In this document: piece by piece, positions 46,451-57,885 of the stretch
Layout of the letters: every line of letters starts with the position of its first letter
Position numbering within the stretch: the stretch's first letter is position 1
Origin: Euryodendron excelsum
Taxonomy: Eukaryota; Streptophyta; Magnoliopsida; Ericales; Pentaphylacaceae
Direction: 5' to 3'
Length of the DNA stretch: 64,000 bases
Assembly: GCA_033060915.1 (NCBI GenBank)
Contig: CM065394.1
Coordinates: forward strand, 14,702,501-14,766,500
Program-made: the position numbers and the translations under genes
Notes under the pieces: model-generated
Databases searched by the model: none
What the model saw: the letters and a program-made list of their open reading frames with translations, nothing else
Told to the model about the DNA's origin: nothing

Positions 46451-48220
46451 GTTTAACTTGACTTGATTAAACCATCTTCTTTGCATATTTAACATTTTTA
46501 GTTACCCTGCAGTTTTAGTATTCTTGGAGTTCACGCGTCTACTGTAAGTATTTATGAGGTTGTATATCATTATGCGTATGATCTATAAAGTTCTTATGTT
46601 GGCACGCTTATATTGCTAGTATTGAATTACATAGTTTGACACACATTATTGTCATTTATCACAGTCATCTATATGCACATTACAAAAATTTCTCATGCGT
46701 ACTTTGAATGGGGAACAATAATCTTGAGATAGATTCATGTGATGAATTCCATATGTAATGTTCGTAGTATATATGTGAATTGCATATTGTGTGTTGATTG
46801 CACTTAGGTTGTAAGCCATAACATTGGGATTCAGATTCCTTTCTTGTTGTTTCTAGATTGACCAAGAAAGTTCATGTTGGCCATGAATATATAAATCTGG
46901 CATGTTGCGTGGCATTGCTCGTCTACATTACAGGTGTTGGTGTGTAACGCGTTCGAGTTAGCCTTAACCTAAAAAATGCATTGAGAATGGATTTAATTCT
47001 AAATTTTAATTTTGAGAATTGTTTAGCAATGTTGTTAGTATCAAGTGTTCTAAATGTGATATTAGAATTGCAATTGTGGTCGATGCTACTATTTTAAATT
47101 CTCAAAATTCGTGTTTAACATGCTTTGTGGTTTTTAAGTATTTTAAATTCATAGTATGTTATGCTCTATGAGATCGTAATTATATGACTATGACTTTGTG
47201 TGATTATAGAGCACGTGAAGTTGGTAGATTCCTATGAATTTGAATCTTCGGTTGTGCCTATCCTTTCTCGAACAAGGTAGGGCACGTGTGGTACTACGAC
47301 TATAATTGAGAAAATGGGTTAGAATTAGGTTAGAAGTCTCAAAGATGATGATCCTCATGCTTGCAGAGTTGAAGTGGAAGTTCACATCAACGGCTATGAG
47401 GAATTTTCTCCTGAACTAGTGCAACCAATTGTGCCAAGGATAGTGGTAAGACCGAGTCGGTTCTATTATAGGAAGATCCGAAAGAGTGTGCCTTGTCCTG
47501 CTTACTTGAAGATGTTATGGTTATCCTCACATCCTGCTGGCACACATTAGGGTTTGCATAAGGTAGAATCTTGATTCCGACAAGTGTGTACTCTTGAGAG
47601 TGTTTGGAAGGGAACACATGATATGGATGATGGGAGATGTTCGTCGGATTCTTATCTGTCGTCGTATTTTTAGTTATTGTGTTTATCTATGTGTTAGATT
47701 ATTTTGTTTGTTATTTATGTTGGAACACTGGAGTGTCATTGTAACCATATGTTAGTTTACGTGCTGTGACTGAATTAATAATGTGTTGACATATATGTTG
47801 TGATGAAATGGCAATCCTTTTAAGTTAATCGCATTTTTCTTGTACTAAAAGATATTTAAACTAAAAAGGGTACAAAGGACAAAATTGTTTTTCATAATTT
47901 GTGTATTATGTGTTTGGATGGTATCCAAGTGAGATTAAATCAATGTTGTGATAAGATTAAGGTCAAAGATGTGGTGAACCCAAACCATTATTGTTTTCTT
48001 CTTAGCATTCATTGCTTATAACCTTTATTCACCTATCTTTAACACCTTAGTAAGTATGAAAATCCAAGTTGCTAGAAAAATTATCAAACTCTTTAGAAGT
48101 TGATGATTATTTTGGAAAAAGCATCCAACTTTTGAGAAGTTGATGATTATTCTAGAAAGGCATCCAACTCTTAAATGTTAATGATTATCACCAGATTGAA
48201 TGAATCAAAAATCCAAAAAT
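46451..48220. other. Unassigned DNA between the Copia-like LTR and the Ogre-like element
   Basis: No gene is firmly supported. A 74-codon plus frame at 47329-47550 (contains INGYEEFSPELVQPIVPRIV and RPSRFYYRKIRKSVPCPAYL) has protein-like composition but no family that I recognise. It could be a TE remnant. Near 48070-48175 the phrase GAAGTTGATGATTATT with CATCCAACT recurs at a spacing of about 50-60 bp. Confidence 0.35.
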
Positions 48221-48235
48221 GGGGGGGGGGGGGGG

Positions 48236-48268
<33 letters not shown>
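48221..48268 (+). repeat. 48-nt poly-G tract
   Basis: All bases are G except one C at 48236. It lies 182 bp before the 5' LTR of the Ogre-like element. Such a tract can form G-quadruplex DNA and is also a frequent place for sequencing or assembly error. Confidence 0.9.
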
Positions 48269-48269
<1 letters not shown>

Positions 48270-48659
48270 AGCTATGCTTGTCCTAGATAGAGATTCTCAC
48301 TTAGATACTCGTGACACCACTATTGAATGATAATAAGTCAAGGATCTTGACTTAAAGTCTTAAGGGTGAAGGTGTTTGGCTCAAGTGTTCAGTCCTATAA
48401 TTTCAAGGATGAAATAAAACAGTGTAAACACAAGTATGCATGGTCGTGCCTGTAAGCACCCCATTTTTGACTGCTCGGCAGTCTACACTCCGTCTAGACT
48501 TGTTTTCAAGTCATTGTGGACATATCCCAATCGAAACCAATTCTCTAGGTCCAAATTCTGTCTTTCCTTCGCTTCGCGGGCCTATCAAGCCCAAATAGAG
48601 GCAAAATGACCAAAATGCCCTTAGGGGCATTGTTCTTTCTTATTCCAATTCCAATCCCT

Positions 48660-48970
48660 CTCTCGAGACAGTTTATTCCTCGAGATGGTCCAAGTAGCAA
48701 AACTACTCACAAAACCGTTAGAGTGGCGGAAACACTCACAATCCAGGCACGTCTCTTTGGAGACGGTAAGACCCCTTTCCAAACCCACTCTCGAGACAGT
48801 TTATTCCTCTAGACGGTTCCAATCCAGGCACGTCTCTTTGGAGACGGTAAGACCCCTTTCCAATCCCACTCTCGAGACAGTTTATTTCTCGAGACGGTTC
48901 CAATCTAGGCACGTCTCTTCGGAGACGGTAAGACCCCTTCCAGTCCCACTCTCGAGACAGTTTATTCCTC
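48660..48970 (+). repeat. About 80-bp tandem array in the LTR
   Basis: Units start with ACTCTCGAGACAGTTTATT near 48658, 48787, 48867 and 48948, and contain the inverted repeat GTCTCTTTGGAGAC. The middle units are near identical. The 119-codon open frame across it is a product of the repeat length, not a gene. Confidence 0.85.
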
Positions 48971-49239
48971 GAGACGGTCCGAGTAGCAAAACTACTCACA
49001 AAACCGTTAGAGTAGCGGAAATACTCACAAAACCGTTAGAGTAGCGGAAATACTCACAAATAGGTCGATATAGGGAATTGGCAACAAATCCCTGTGTCAC
49101 GGCGACCGCCGTTAGAGTGGCGGAAACACTCAAAACCCAGGTCAACACCCGTGTCTGTTAGCTCACTTCGGTGAAAATTGACCAGACTACCCTTAGGACC
49201 TTTTCCGAGACTTTCTGGTCAAGATGACCATTTTGCCCT

Positions 49240-49720
49240 TAAGCATCCGAATGCCCCAGGAACCACACCGGCTCTGGGTATCAAACCAGTAACCTCCTAA
49301 GAATACTTTTTATAGTATTCTCAATCTTCTTTTACCTTTCCGGATCATTCCGTGTCAGTTCCGGCCAACCCGGTATAAAATGACCATTTTGCCCCTAGAA
49401 GGCCGATCTCCTTCTTCGACCACACCGGCTCTGGGTATCAAACCGGTAATGATCTGAGAATACTTTTTATAGTGTTCTCAACCTCCCCTTACCTTTCCGG
49501 ACCATTCCGAGTCAGTTCCGGCAAACCCGGTACAAAATGACCGTTCTGCCCCTAGTGGGCCGGTCTCCTTTTCCGACCACGCCGGCTCTGGGAATCAAAC
49601 CGGCAACCTCTAGGAACATTCTAAATAACGTTTCCAGATCCCAAGTCTTTTCCCGGGACAATTCGAGTTCACCCTGGCAACTTCCTAGTCCGATTGACCG
49701 TTTTGCCCCTAAGGGCCCGG
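49240..49720 (+). repeat. About 157-bp tandem array in the LTR
   Basis: CCGGCTCTGGGTATCAAACC-type motifs begin near 49268, 49425 and 49582, two equal steps of 157 bp. Each unit also has TGACCATTTTGCCCCTAG and CCTTTCCGGACCATTCC-like parts. The same array exists, more decayed, at 2725-3080. Confidence 0.85.
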
Positions 49721-49962
49721 TCAACCTTTTCGACACATCTTATCCTCACTTTTTAAGTCAAATACCTCTAGGATACTATTTTAAGTGTTCCTGCTCCTTT
49801 CCGGCTTTCCGGGTCATTCTCGGCTCCTTCAAATCATTCCCGGACTTTCCGGAGTCGCTCCTAGTGAAGCCAGGCTAAAAATTGCATGGTTGTCACTAGT
49901 ACAGGCGCCCAAATCTAGTCAAAGATACGTTGCTTGCCGACCTTAAACCTTTCCTAATTGGC

Positions 49963-50061
49963 TGGCGCCACTAGTAGTGGCGCCAAGCCAGAAAATGGCC
50001 TGGCGCCACTCCTAGTGGCGCCAGTGTAAAGTTTGCCCTGGCGCCACTGCAACAGGCGCCA
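49963..50061. repeat. Three GGCGCC palindromes in the LTR
   Basis: Near-perfect 23-bp inverted repeats of the form TGGCGCCACT-N-AGTGGCGCCA occur at 49963-49985 and 50001-50023, with a weaker third at 50039-50061. They lie just upstream of CCTCTATAAATACAGAGCC near 50073-50091, a TATA box, so they sit in the LTR promoter region. Confidence 0.8.
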
Positions 50062-50075
50062 AGTTTGTCCTCCCT

Positions 50076-50086
50076 CTATAAATACA
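50076..50086 (+). promoter_or_regulatory. TATA box of the Ogre-like LTR
   Basis: CTATAAATACA is followed about 30 bp later by the probable transcription start zone. This places U3/R near the first third of the LTR, as in Ogre elements with long R-U5 regions. Confidence 0.6.
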
Positions 50087-53059
50087 GAGCCTCATTCAAC
50101 GTGAAAGGGGTGTGCAAACTTAACCTAAGAATCCTATATTTCGATATACAGAGCTCGAGCACCTCCAAAAACCCTAGTTTCCTTAGGTTCTCCAAACCCT
50201 AGCCACCCTACACTAAACCCTAGTCATCATACACAAACCCTAGCCTCCTATACACTCATACACTAGCCTTCAACCAACTTTTGAAGACTTGAGGAGCTGC
50301 AATCTTAAGCTTGAAGACAACTCTTGAAGACGAAAGACGAAGATCAAGACCGAAGACTGCACGGCGCGCAAAATAAAGAAGATATACGGTACGCTCCCTA
50401 TTTAAATTTCCGCACTTCCCCCCCCCTCTCTCTTCTCTCTCTTAACCCACTTGGGTTTTCTCTATTTTAATCCCCCATCTCTTTCCCCCCCTTTCTTTGC
50501 ATGCTTGAAATAAGGGGATTCCCGGTCCATATGTAGGATTGGGCTATTGGAGAGTCACCGTGTCGGGGGCTTTCTTCTAGTCTAACCAAAGGCCACGTGG
50601 GTCCGGCCCCCTTGATTATGTGGTGGAGCCTTAACCTTGTACGTTCACGACCCCAAATTGCATTGTGCATATCATAGTCTTGCATCTTCCAAAAACCGTT
50701 TTCAAAGTTGTTTTTCAAATCGTTTTCAAACTTGTTTTCAAAATTGCATCAAAATCTCTTTTTTAAAAACATGTTTTCAAAACCACGATTCTAGGGTGAT
50801 TCTAGCCTTTCCATGACTAGGGTTGCTTTAGGAAAGTGTTACATTAAAAGTGACCTTTTTGGTCTATATTTTCAAATCTTATTGTTTTCCAAAACCACTT
50901 TCTTAAAGTGGTTCTAGCTCTCTTATGGCTAGAATTGTTTTAGGGAAGTGAGACGTTTTTATACTTTCCAAAACTCTTTCTCTTTTCAAAAATCTCTTCC
51001 TAAAAATCTCTTTTTCAACATACTTTCTTAAAACTCTCCTCCTCAAAATTGTTTTCAAAAACTCCTTTCCAAAATCTATTTTTTAAAACTCTCTTTTTCA
51101 ACTCCTCTCCAAAATCTTTTCCTCAAAATTTACTTTCTAAAAGCACTCCCTAGATTCACCTTCCTAAAAAAATCTCTCCTAAAAATCTTTCCAAAAACTC
51201 TCTTTTCCAAAATCTTCCTTCCAGAAATTCCTCTTTAGGTTTTCCTTCCAAAACCTTCGTTTCCAAAAACACACTTTCCAAAAACTCTTTTCTTAGAGCC
51301 CAAGTCAAGCCTTAGAGCCCACAATTAGGAAACCCTAATTTTCTTTCCAAAAACATGATTTTTAAACTTTGCCCCAAACCTAGGTTTCCAAAATCTCTTG
51401 TTTTCACACCCAAAACTATACACGTTTTCAAAACCTCTTTTCTACGTCAAAAATATAATTTTTCAAACCTAGGGTTTTTAGAATCTCCTTTCCAAATCCT
51501 TACCAAATCCTATCTTCCCTTTAGAAAACCGAATCAAATCTCCCCGTTTAGGAAACTAGATCCCTTTCCTAAACTCACGCCTTTCCAAATTTCAAGACTT
51601 TCTAAAATTCAAACTCTAAAACTTTCTAAATCCTAAACTTTCTAAATTTCAAATCTTTCTAAAATTCTAAGCTTCCTAAATTCAAAACTTTCTTAAGTTA
51701 AATCTTTCTAAACCCAAATCTTTCTAAACTCTAAACTTTCCAAAACTTCAACATCTTTCCAAATCTAAAACTTTTCTAAACTCAAAACTTTCTTAATTTA
51801 AAACTTTCTTAATTTAAGACTTTCTTAATTCAAAACTTTCTTAATTTCGAAACTCTCCTAATTTGAAAACTTTCCTAATTCAAAACTTTCCTAAGTTGAA
51901 ACTTTCCTAAGTTGAAACTTTCCTAATTCATAACTCGGAACTTTCTAAAAATGAAACTTTTCAAGTTTGAAACTTTCCTAAATTGGGCCTTTCCTAATTC
52001 AAACCTTTCCTAAATCCAATCTTTCTTAAATTCTCAAGTCTTTCCTAGGTCTCCTACCTTTTCCTAGGTCTAGGTTTCCTAAACCTCCATCTTTCCAAAA
52101 CCACGTCTTTCCAAAATCTATCTCTTCAAATCAAAGTCCAATCTTCTCAATTTCAATTTTTAATCTCCTCTTCTAATTTCAAGTCAAATTCAATTTTCAA
52201 TTCAATCTCTTTTCAAATCAAACCTTCTATTTTCAATCGGACTCCGGTCCGAACTACGGCTGACCTGATTCCCCCAAAGAGATACGTAGGCAACCTTCAT
52301 AGGTGCGGTCACAATACTTTTCAAGCTTTCAATTCTACCCTCATGGGTGCAGTTTCCAAAATCTTTTCAAATCTAAAATTCTAATTTCAAAATTTCTATT
52401 TTCAAATTTCCAATTTTTTTTAGACTTTCCAATTTCAATTCCATCTCTTCAAATCTATTTTCAAATCAAATTAATTTCAAATCTATTTTCTAAATCAATC
52501 TCTTCTATTACACTTGCATATCATGCATCATGTTTTTTTTAAACATTGTTTTTCAAAGTGGATAGGATTGGCCAATAGTTAGTTAAAGACTCTCATAGGT
52601 GAATCTAGGGTAGATTGACATGTAGGTACCGAAAGGGCGGGTTAGGGTGATAGCTTAGTGCGTCTTCCCTACACGTAACCAACCTCCGAACCTAGAATCA
52701 CTGATTTTAAAGACCAAAAAGGAGTTATTTTTCAAAAAAAAGGGCTAAATATTTTCCAAAGGTTGTCAAACAACCTGTTTTCTTAAAAACCCTCTCTTGA
52801 GGAGATATTTTTAAATCGTTTTCTAAAAACCCTAAGTGTAGTCTTCGGATTATTCTTAGTTTTAAGGTGACCTAACTCACCTTAATCAAGTTAGGTGGCG
52901 ACTCCGAATCTTTTTCAAAAGCCCTTTATTCAAACCTATTTTTTAATTCAAACCTAGTTGCACTCATTCTTCTAGGAGGGTGAGTTCTAACAAGAGAGTA
53001 TAGCATTTTTCCTGCTTGGGTGAGTCTTCCTCGAGTGCGAAAAATTTGGGCGCGACAGC

Positions 53060-53077
53060 TGGCGACTCCGCTGGGGA
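53060..53077 (+). other. Primer-binding site, complementary to tRNA-Arg
   Basis: TGGCGACTCCGCTGGGGA begins two bases after the LTR's CA end. Its complement ends ...GGAGTCGCCA, the 3' end of a plant tRNA-Arg with its CCA. This primer is known for Ogre-type elements. Confidence 0.85.
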
Positions 53078-54518
53078 CACTTAGAGGGTTAGGCTGTAGT
53101 CATGTCTCTTTACTCTTCACCCATGTAGAGTCTTCAATTAACTTGGTTCAATCCTATTCACTTTAAATTTTCAAAACTAAATTTTCAAAATTGTTTTCAA
53201 AAAACAAGCATGCATTCATTCATATTATCTTGTATTATGTTTGCCATCCACATACTAACAGTTGCATCTTTGTTTTGTAGGTGCGCTTTATGTTTAAACA
53301 TTATTAACTGCTTTGCATGAATGTGATGTACAGGATGAATGGGAGTTGTTGGGCCCTTTCCTCCACTTTTAAAAATCACACACACACTGCATGTGCACTT
53401 GCATTCTACATACTTGCATACCCTGATATGTCCTTTCTAGTTAGAAAGGGGGAACACTATATTGGTTGTGGGCAAGATGCTATGTCAGTTTCTTCGCCTA
53501 CGGCCTCTTGATGGTTCCCCCGCTCGGATCACCAACCGATCATGGCACCACCCCAGGGAGTGGGCCTAGGTTTGAAGATCCAGGGACCGAGCCTTTTTAG
53601 GACACATTAGTTAACCCTCAACCTCATACTCATATAGACACCATGCATAGCCGAACCTCTACTGGATTTAGGACACGAGCACCGTTTTCAAAATCACAGA
53701 GGAAAGGGCGACTGCTCTTACTTTCATTTATACCTGCTGTTACAATGCCTGTATTTATACTGTTATAATGCCTGTCTAACTGTTCATGCATGCATGTTTA
53801 CTTCAATTGTACCTTCTCTCTTTATACTTTTTGCATATTCATGTTCATGCATTCAATATCCCATGTCCAGAAAAGAGTTCCAAGTAACTCAAGTCACTAC
53901 ATTCTCATGCATATGATCAACCCATTGAGAGTGACACCAACGTCACTCTCCCTTGCATTAAACCTACCCAAACCCTAAGGGTTCTCGCGTAACCCTAAGG
54001 ACTCATTGCATACATCTCCATTCATTCCATAAGAGGGGCCCCAATCCCTCTATGCTCATGGAGATAGGGTTGCCAAGAAGACAAGGGGCAATCAATCAAC
54101 AAGGTCTCTTAGCGGCCTCCTCGACATCAAATCCAAGGAAGGCGAATCCGAAGACTCAAGAGTAGTTTAGGGTTTCCTTTTGTAAAAATAGATAGGTGGA
54201 AGTCCAAAGGAAAATGTTCCCCCTCCCCCTATTAAAATGTATTTCAATTTCTTTGTATTTCAAACCCAGAATTTAATGTACTTCTTTATTTTTATGAATA
54301 AATGCATGAAGGGCTGAAGGTTCCCACCTGACGGTAAAGTGTCTGCATATAGGGGCAAGCCCCCTATCTCCAAAAGTGAGCCAATACATCATGACTAGTT
54401 TCCCTCCTTAAGAGGGGACCTTAGAGCATGCATTGCATAAAGACTTGTCAAGGTCAAACACTGACTCTTTCCTTTTGTTGGTTTTAGGTACCTTCCCTCG
54501 TTTCCCAATCTTACAAGC
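53078..54518 (+). other. Leader between primer site and gag
   Basis: No supportable gene. It contains ordinary plant retroelement leader sequence with CATGCATGC words near 53787-53796 and a TTGTTGGTTTTAG, possible 3' splice site, just before gag (about 54475-54488). Ogre-type elements are known to splice near this region; here that is only inferred. Confidence 0.4.
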
Positions 54519-55707
54519 ATGGAATTGCTTACTCTTGATACTTTAACTCAATTACTAGTAGAGACAAGAGGAGTCAAGCATAAGATGACCGAAATGGAAG
54601 GCATGCTTTCCTCACTCTTATCCCACACAACCCATGAGCAAGCAGAGTCCTTGCAGGCGCAAACCCATGATGGACAAAAAAGGATGAAGAAGGAAGATCA
54701 TGACTATGCCGCCACCATTGCTTCCCAACGACCTCCCCGGACCGAGGGCCTTGCTCGAATGCCTTCCAAACCAACCCCTAACCAAACACAAGGATTATAT
54801 GACCTTTCCTTCAGATATCATCCCAACCCTTTTGGCCATACCACTGAAAATGGTCCCATTTCGAAGCATAAAACCCGAAGCCCTTTCAATTCCCGAACCA
54901 TCAACCCAGCTGCGACCTTACCAAAACGTGGTCCCCAATCATCAAAAACATCTGCAATACCTCCTCGGACTAGGCGAACAAGTGGGAAGAAGCGGACATT
55001 TACAAAACTCGCGTGCTCACAGATCGCGGTTTATTTTGGCCTCTTAGCAGCTGGGTATCTGAAAACCTGTACCTGCTCGACCCCAACCCAATCCTCTGCC
55101 TCATTATTTCAAATCTACAGCAAGCTGTAAGTATCATTCGGATAGCCAAGGACATGACACTGAAAATTGTTTAGCCCTCAAGCATAAGATTCAAGACCTG
55201 ATAGATAACAAGATCATTGGGGTACGACCAGCAAATCCTTCTCCAAACGGCTCTACAAACCCTCCACTGGACCATGCTATCAACATCATTACAAAGTTTG
55301 GTAACAACAAGGTTTGTTTTGCTGCATGCCAAGAGATATATTACAAGGACGGAAAGGAAATGGAATGCGAAGATGCCTGGTCACAATATAACCCCAATGA
55401 GATGCCAACCCCTGAAGACAAACTTGCATATGAGTCTGTGAAGAAAATTGATGAGGAACTATCCAAACTCCGTAATAAGAATCCCCCATTGTGTACACCT
55501 GAGGAGCATCAAGCCCCAATTGGAGGCCAGAGCAGAAAACCCCGGCACGACCTATCGAGCTGGACGAATACGAATCGCCCGAATGGTTTGTTAGAGAAAC
55601 TCCGGAGCAAACAAATGAAGGCCAGACAATCAAGAAAGCTGACAATTACATCATCACGGCCAACTCACTTGGAACTTCGGGAGAAGCATCTACCTATCCT
55701 GCCTTAG
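54519..55707 (+). pseudogene. Gag remnant of the Ogre-like element
   Basis: It opens MELLTLDTLTQLLVETRGVK with a heptad-like Leu/Val pattern. A low-complexity Pro/Thr/Arg-rich part follows, with frame changes near 54900-55130. The clearest part is CKYHSDSQGHDTENC near 55131-55175, followed by LALKHKIQDLIDNKIIG. This C-x-Y-H-x5-G-H-x-T-x2-C segment is the knuckle of Ogre-type Gag. The usual large Gag core between N-terminus and knuckle is largely missing, and the frame breaks again before 55707. It cannot form a normal particle protein. Confidence 0.65.
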
Positions 55708-57885
55708 CTGAAAATCTCAACCGTGGATGGAATGCAGACGAGGGCACAGGCCCAGGACCTTACTAGAAAGGGGTTCTTTTCACAAGCGTATAAGAGAGGG
55801 GTGGTTTCACCCACTTTCTTTCTATCCCTTTTACTTCTTGTCTTTAAATTAATGTTTACATTTTCTTATTGCTTAAGAACTTGAGGCTTTCCGTAAACAT
55901 AATAATAGTAATCAAATGACAATCTTTTATTCCATTGTTGTTGTCTTGTCTTCCCTGGGAATAGTGACTACTTTCTACGCAAGGGGCATGGTTTATCTTA
56001 TGGAATGATCCAACTTGAAGGGATAATAGCATGAGTTAACCACTCGCCAAATGATTAGCCTTCCACAGAGCAAGAGAATAAGGATGAGTGAGGATACTAC
56101 CCAAAGGCAGCACTTGCAAGACTCTGAGGCTAAGCGATGTGTGGCCAGTTTATCAAGAGGAAGAGGAGCCATCTTTCATTCCCCCACATATAAAGAATAA
56201 ATAACTGAATGAATAACTAAATGTGCTCATATTCCCTTTGCTTAACCCCTAGTGCCTCGCGAAAAGCAAAAATTTTCTTCGTTAACCTTGATCCAAGACT
56301 GTCCTCCCCACATTGGGGCAGACAATAGTTGAGAACTCTAGGAGTGGCGTCCACCTCTATCAGGCTAGGATAGTGTTGAAAACTCTATGGATCAAACAAT
56401 CTAATTCAAAGTGAAGAGAGGCCCTCATTTCATTTCCCACATAGTCAAAAGCAACCCCTTGCCAAACCCGTTGAGCTACCTATCCTTTCTTAACAAAACC
56501 CCAACCTAGGGATCACTGCCCACACTGGGTATATTGAGCTACCAAGGGAAAAGGTTTAAGGGAAAAGGGTTAAAGAATTGTTTCGTTTCATAAAAGAAAA
56601 GAAAAGAAATAGAAAGAAAAAGCAAAAGAAAGAAATTGCCAAGGGGCAAGAGGCCAAAAAAAAAAAAAACCATAATTCTAAAGAAAGGCCTGAAGAAAAT
56701 CGTGATTGAATTAACTTCAAAGGCATAGAGAAGAAAGTCATGTTTATCTCAAAAAGTATATAGAAAGGGTGAAAGGACAAGGTCATTTTCACCCTGAGAA
56801 GTATACGGTCAAAAGCAAGAAGGAAGTTTAAAGGTGATCCTAGGATACAAGGAAGCCCAACAGGTACAATAGGTTTGAGCCTTTACCCTTTCTTGCAAAA
56901 CCCCGAAACCATGGCCTACATTACAATCATATTAAAGTCCCCTCTAATTGAAAATAGATTGCTCGATCTAAATGAGTTAGATTCACTGCCAAAGCTAAAA
57001 AAAAAAAAAAAAAAAGGGAGGACAAAAAGAAGATGCTAATCCTACTGAAAAATGATTAAGGACAGTTTGGATCTAAACCTTGCTGAAAACAACATTGAAT
57101 TTGAGCCTACATATCCCGTTGTTTCTAAAACCCCATAACCTAGCCCATATTACGATCCCAAACAAAGTCTTCTCGGATTGAAATGACTGGCCACTTATCG
57201 CTCTGCCAAAGGTCGGGTAAGTTGTTGCTAAAACCCCGAGAGTCGAGAGTCTCAGCTCAATAACCCTATACACTAACCCTAGGATAGAAAGTTGGGGGGC
57301 AGTAAAGAGGTTGAGAAAGGTGCGAAGTGCTATCATCCAATCGAGGTAGGATTGAGCCAAAAGAGAGGCTAAACCCCCGAAGAGGAGGGAGTTACCATTC
57401 CCAAGGCTACAAGTCTAACAGCACCCTGTGTCATTCTATTAACATATTTCTAATTTGTGCATATGTTAAAAAAAAAAAAAATCAGCATGAGCTTTGCATA
57501 TATAGGACATAACTCCCTGTAGAAATAGAAGTCACCAACATCAACTCATGGAATAAATATCTAGCGTCATCATACATCACATGCATCTGATCATATGCCT
57601 AGCTATAAAAGTCATAAATGTATCTGTCAATCCATGCATCTAAGTACCATAAACATTCGTTTTTGTACAAAAATATCAGAATAAAACTGTCTAACATAAA
57701 TATAACTCAGGGACCAGGGGCAAAAGAGGATCAAAGTCTCCACAAGGGGCATCTATCACAGGTCGAAGTCGATGTCATCTAAATCAATATCCCCGAAGCC
57801 CGACATCAGAGGAGGTGGATAACTACTCGAAGCACCGCCATCCTACAAGGAAGATAGAACCGAAATCAGCTATATACAAAAGGAA
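55708..57885 (+). other. Element interior without recognisable pol
   Basis: I searched all frames by eye for RT, RNase H and integrase motifs and saw none. The DNA holds A-rich tracts (56658-56670, 56999-57016, 57468-57481) and a purine-rich stretch at 56590-56660. The lack of pol suggests an internal deletion or a non-autonomous derivative. Confidence 0.5.

Larger units (their letters stand above)
48451..53057 (+). repeat. 5' LTR of the Ogre-like element (4,607 bp)
   Basis: Bounded by TGTAAGCACC and GGGCGCGACA. It is composed of repeat modules in order: an about 80-bp array (48660-48960), CCGTTAGAGT(A/G)GCGGAAA repeats (48710-49130), an about 157-bp array (49240-49720), GGCGCC palindromes (49963-50061), a CT-rich stretch near 50417-50450 before CCACTTGGGTTTTC, a long tract of CTTTCCTAA-type words (50900-52200), and a conserved end module shared with 1797-2275 and the inverted copy at 61159. 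No protein-coding gene is contained; open frames arise from the repeats. Confidence 0.9.

Noticed and set aside
47329..47550. 74-codon plus frame with protein-like composition
   Set aside because: No recognisable domain and no start codon in context; kept only as a note in the regional entry.
48685..49044. 119-codon open frame with repeated SRHVSLETVRPL-like phrases
   Set aside because: It is the about 80-bp LTR tandem array read in one frame; the unit length keeps it open and no family resemblance exists.
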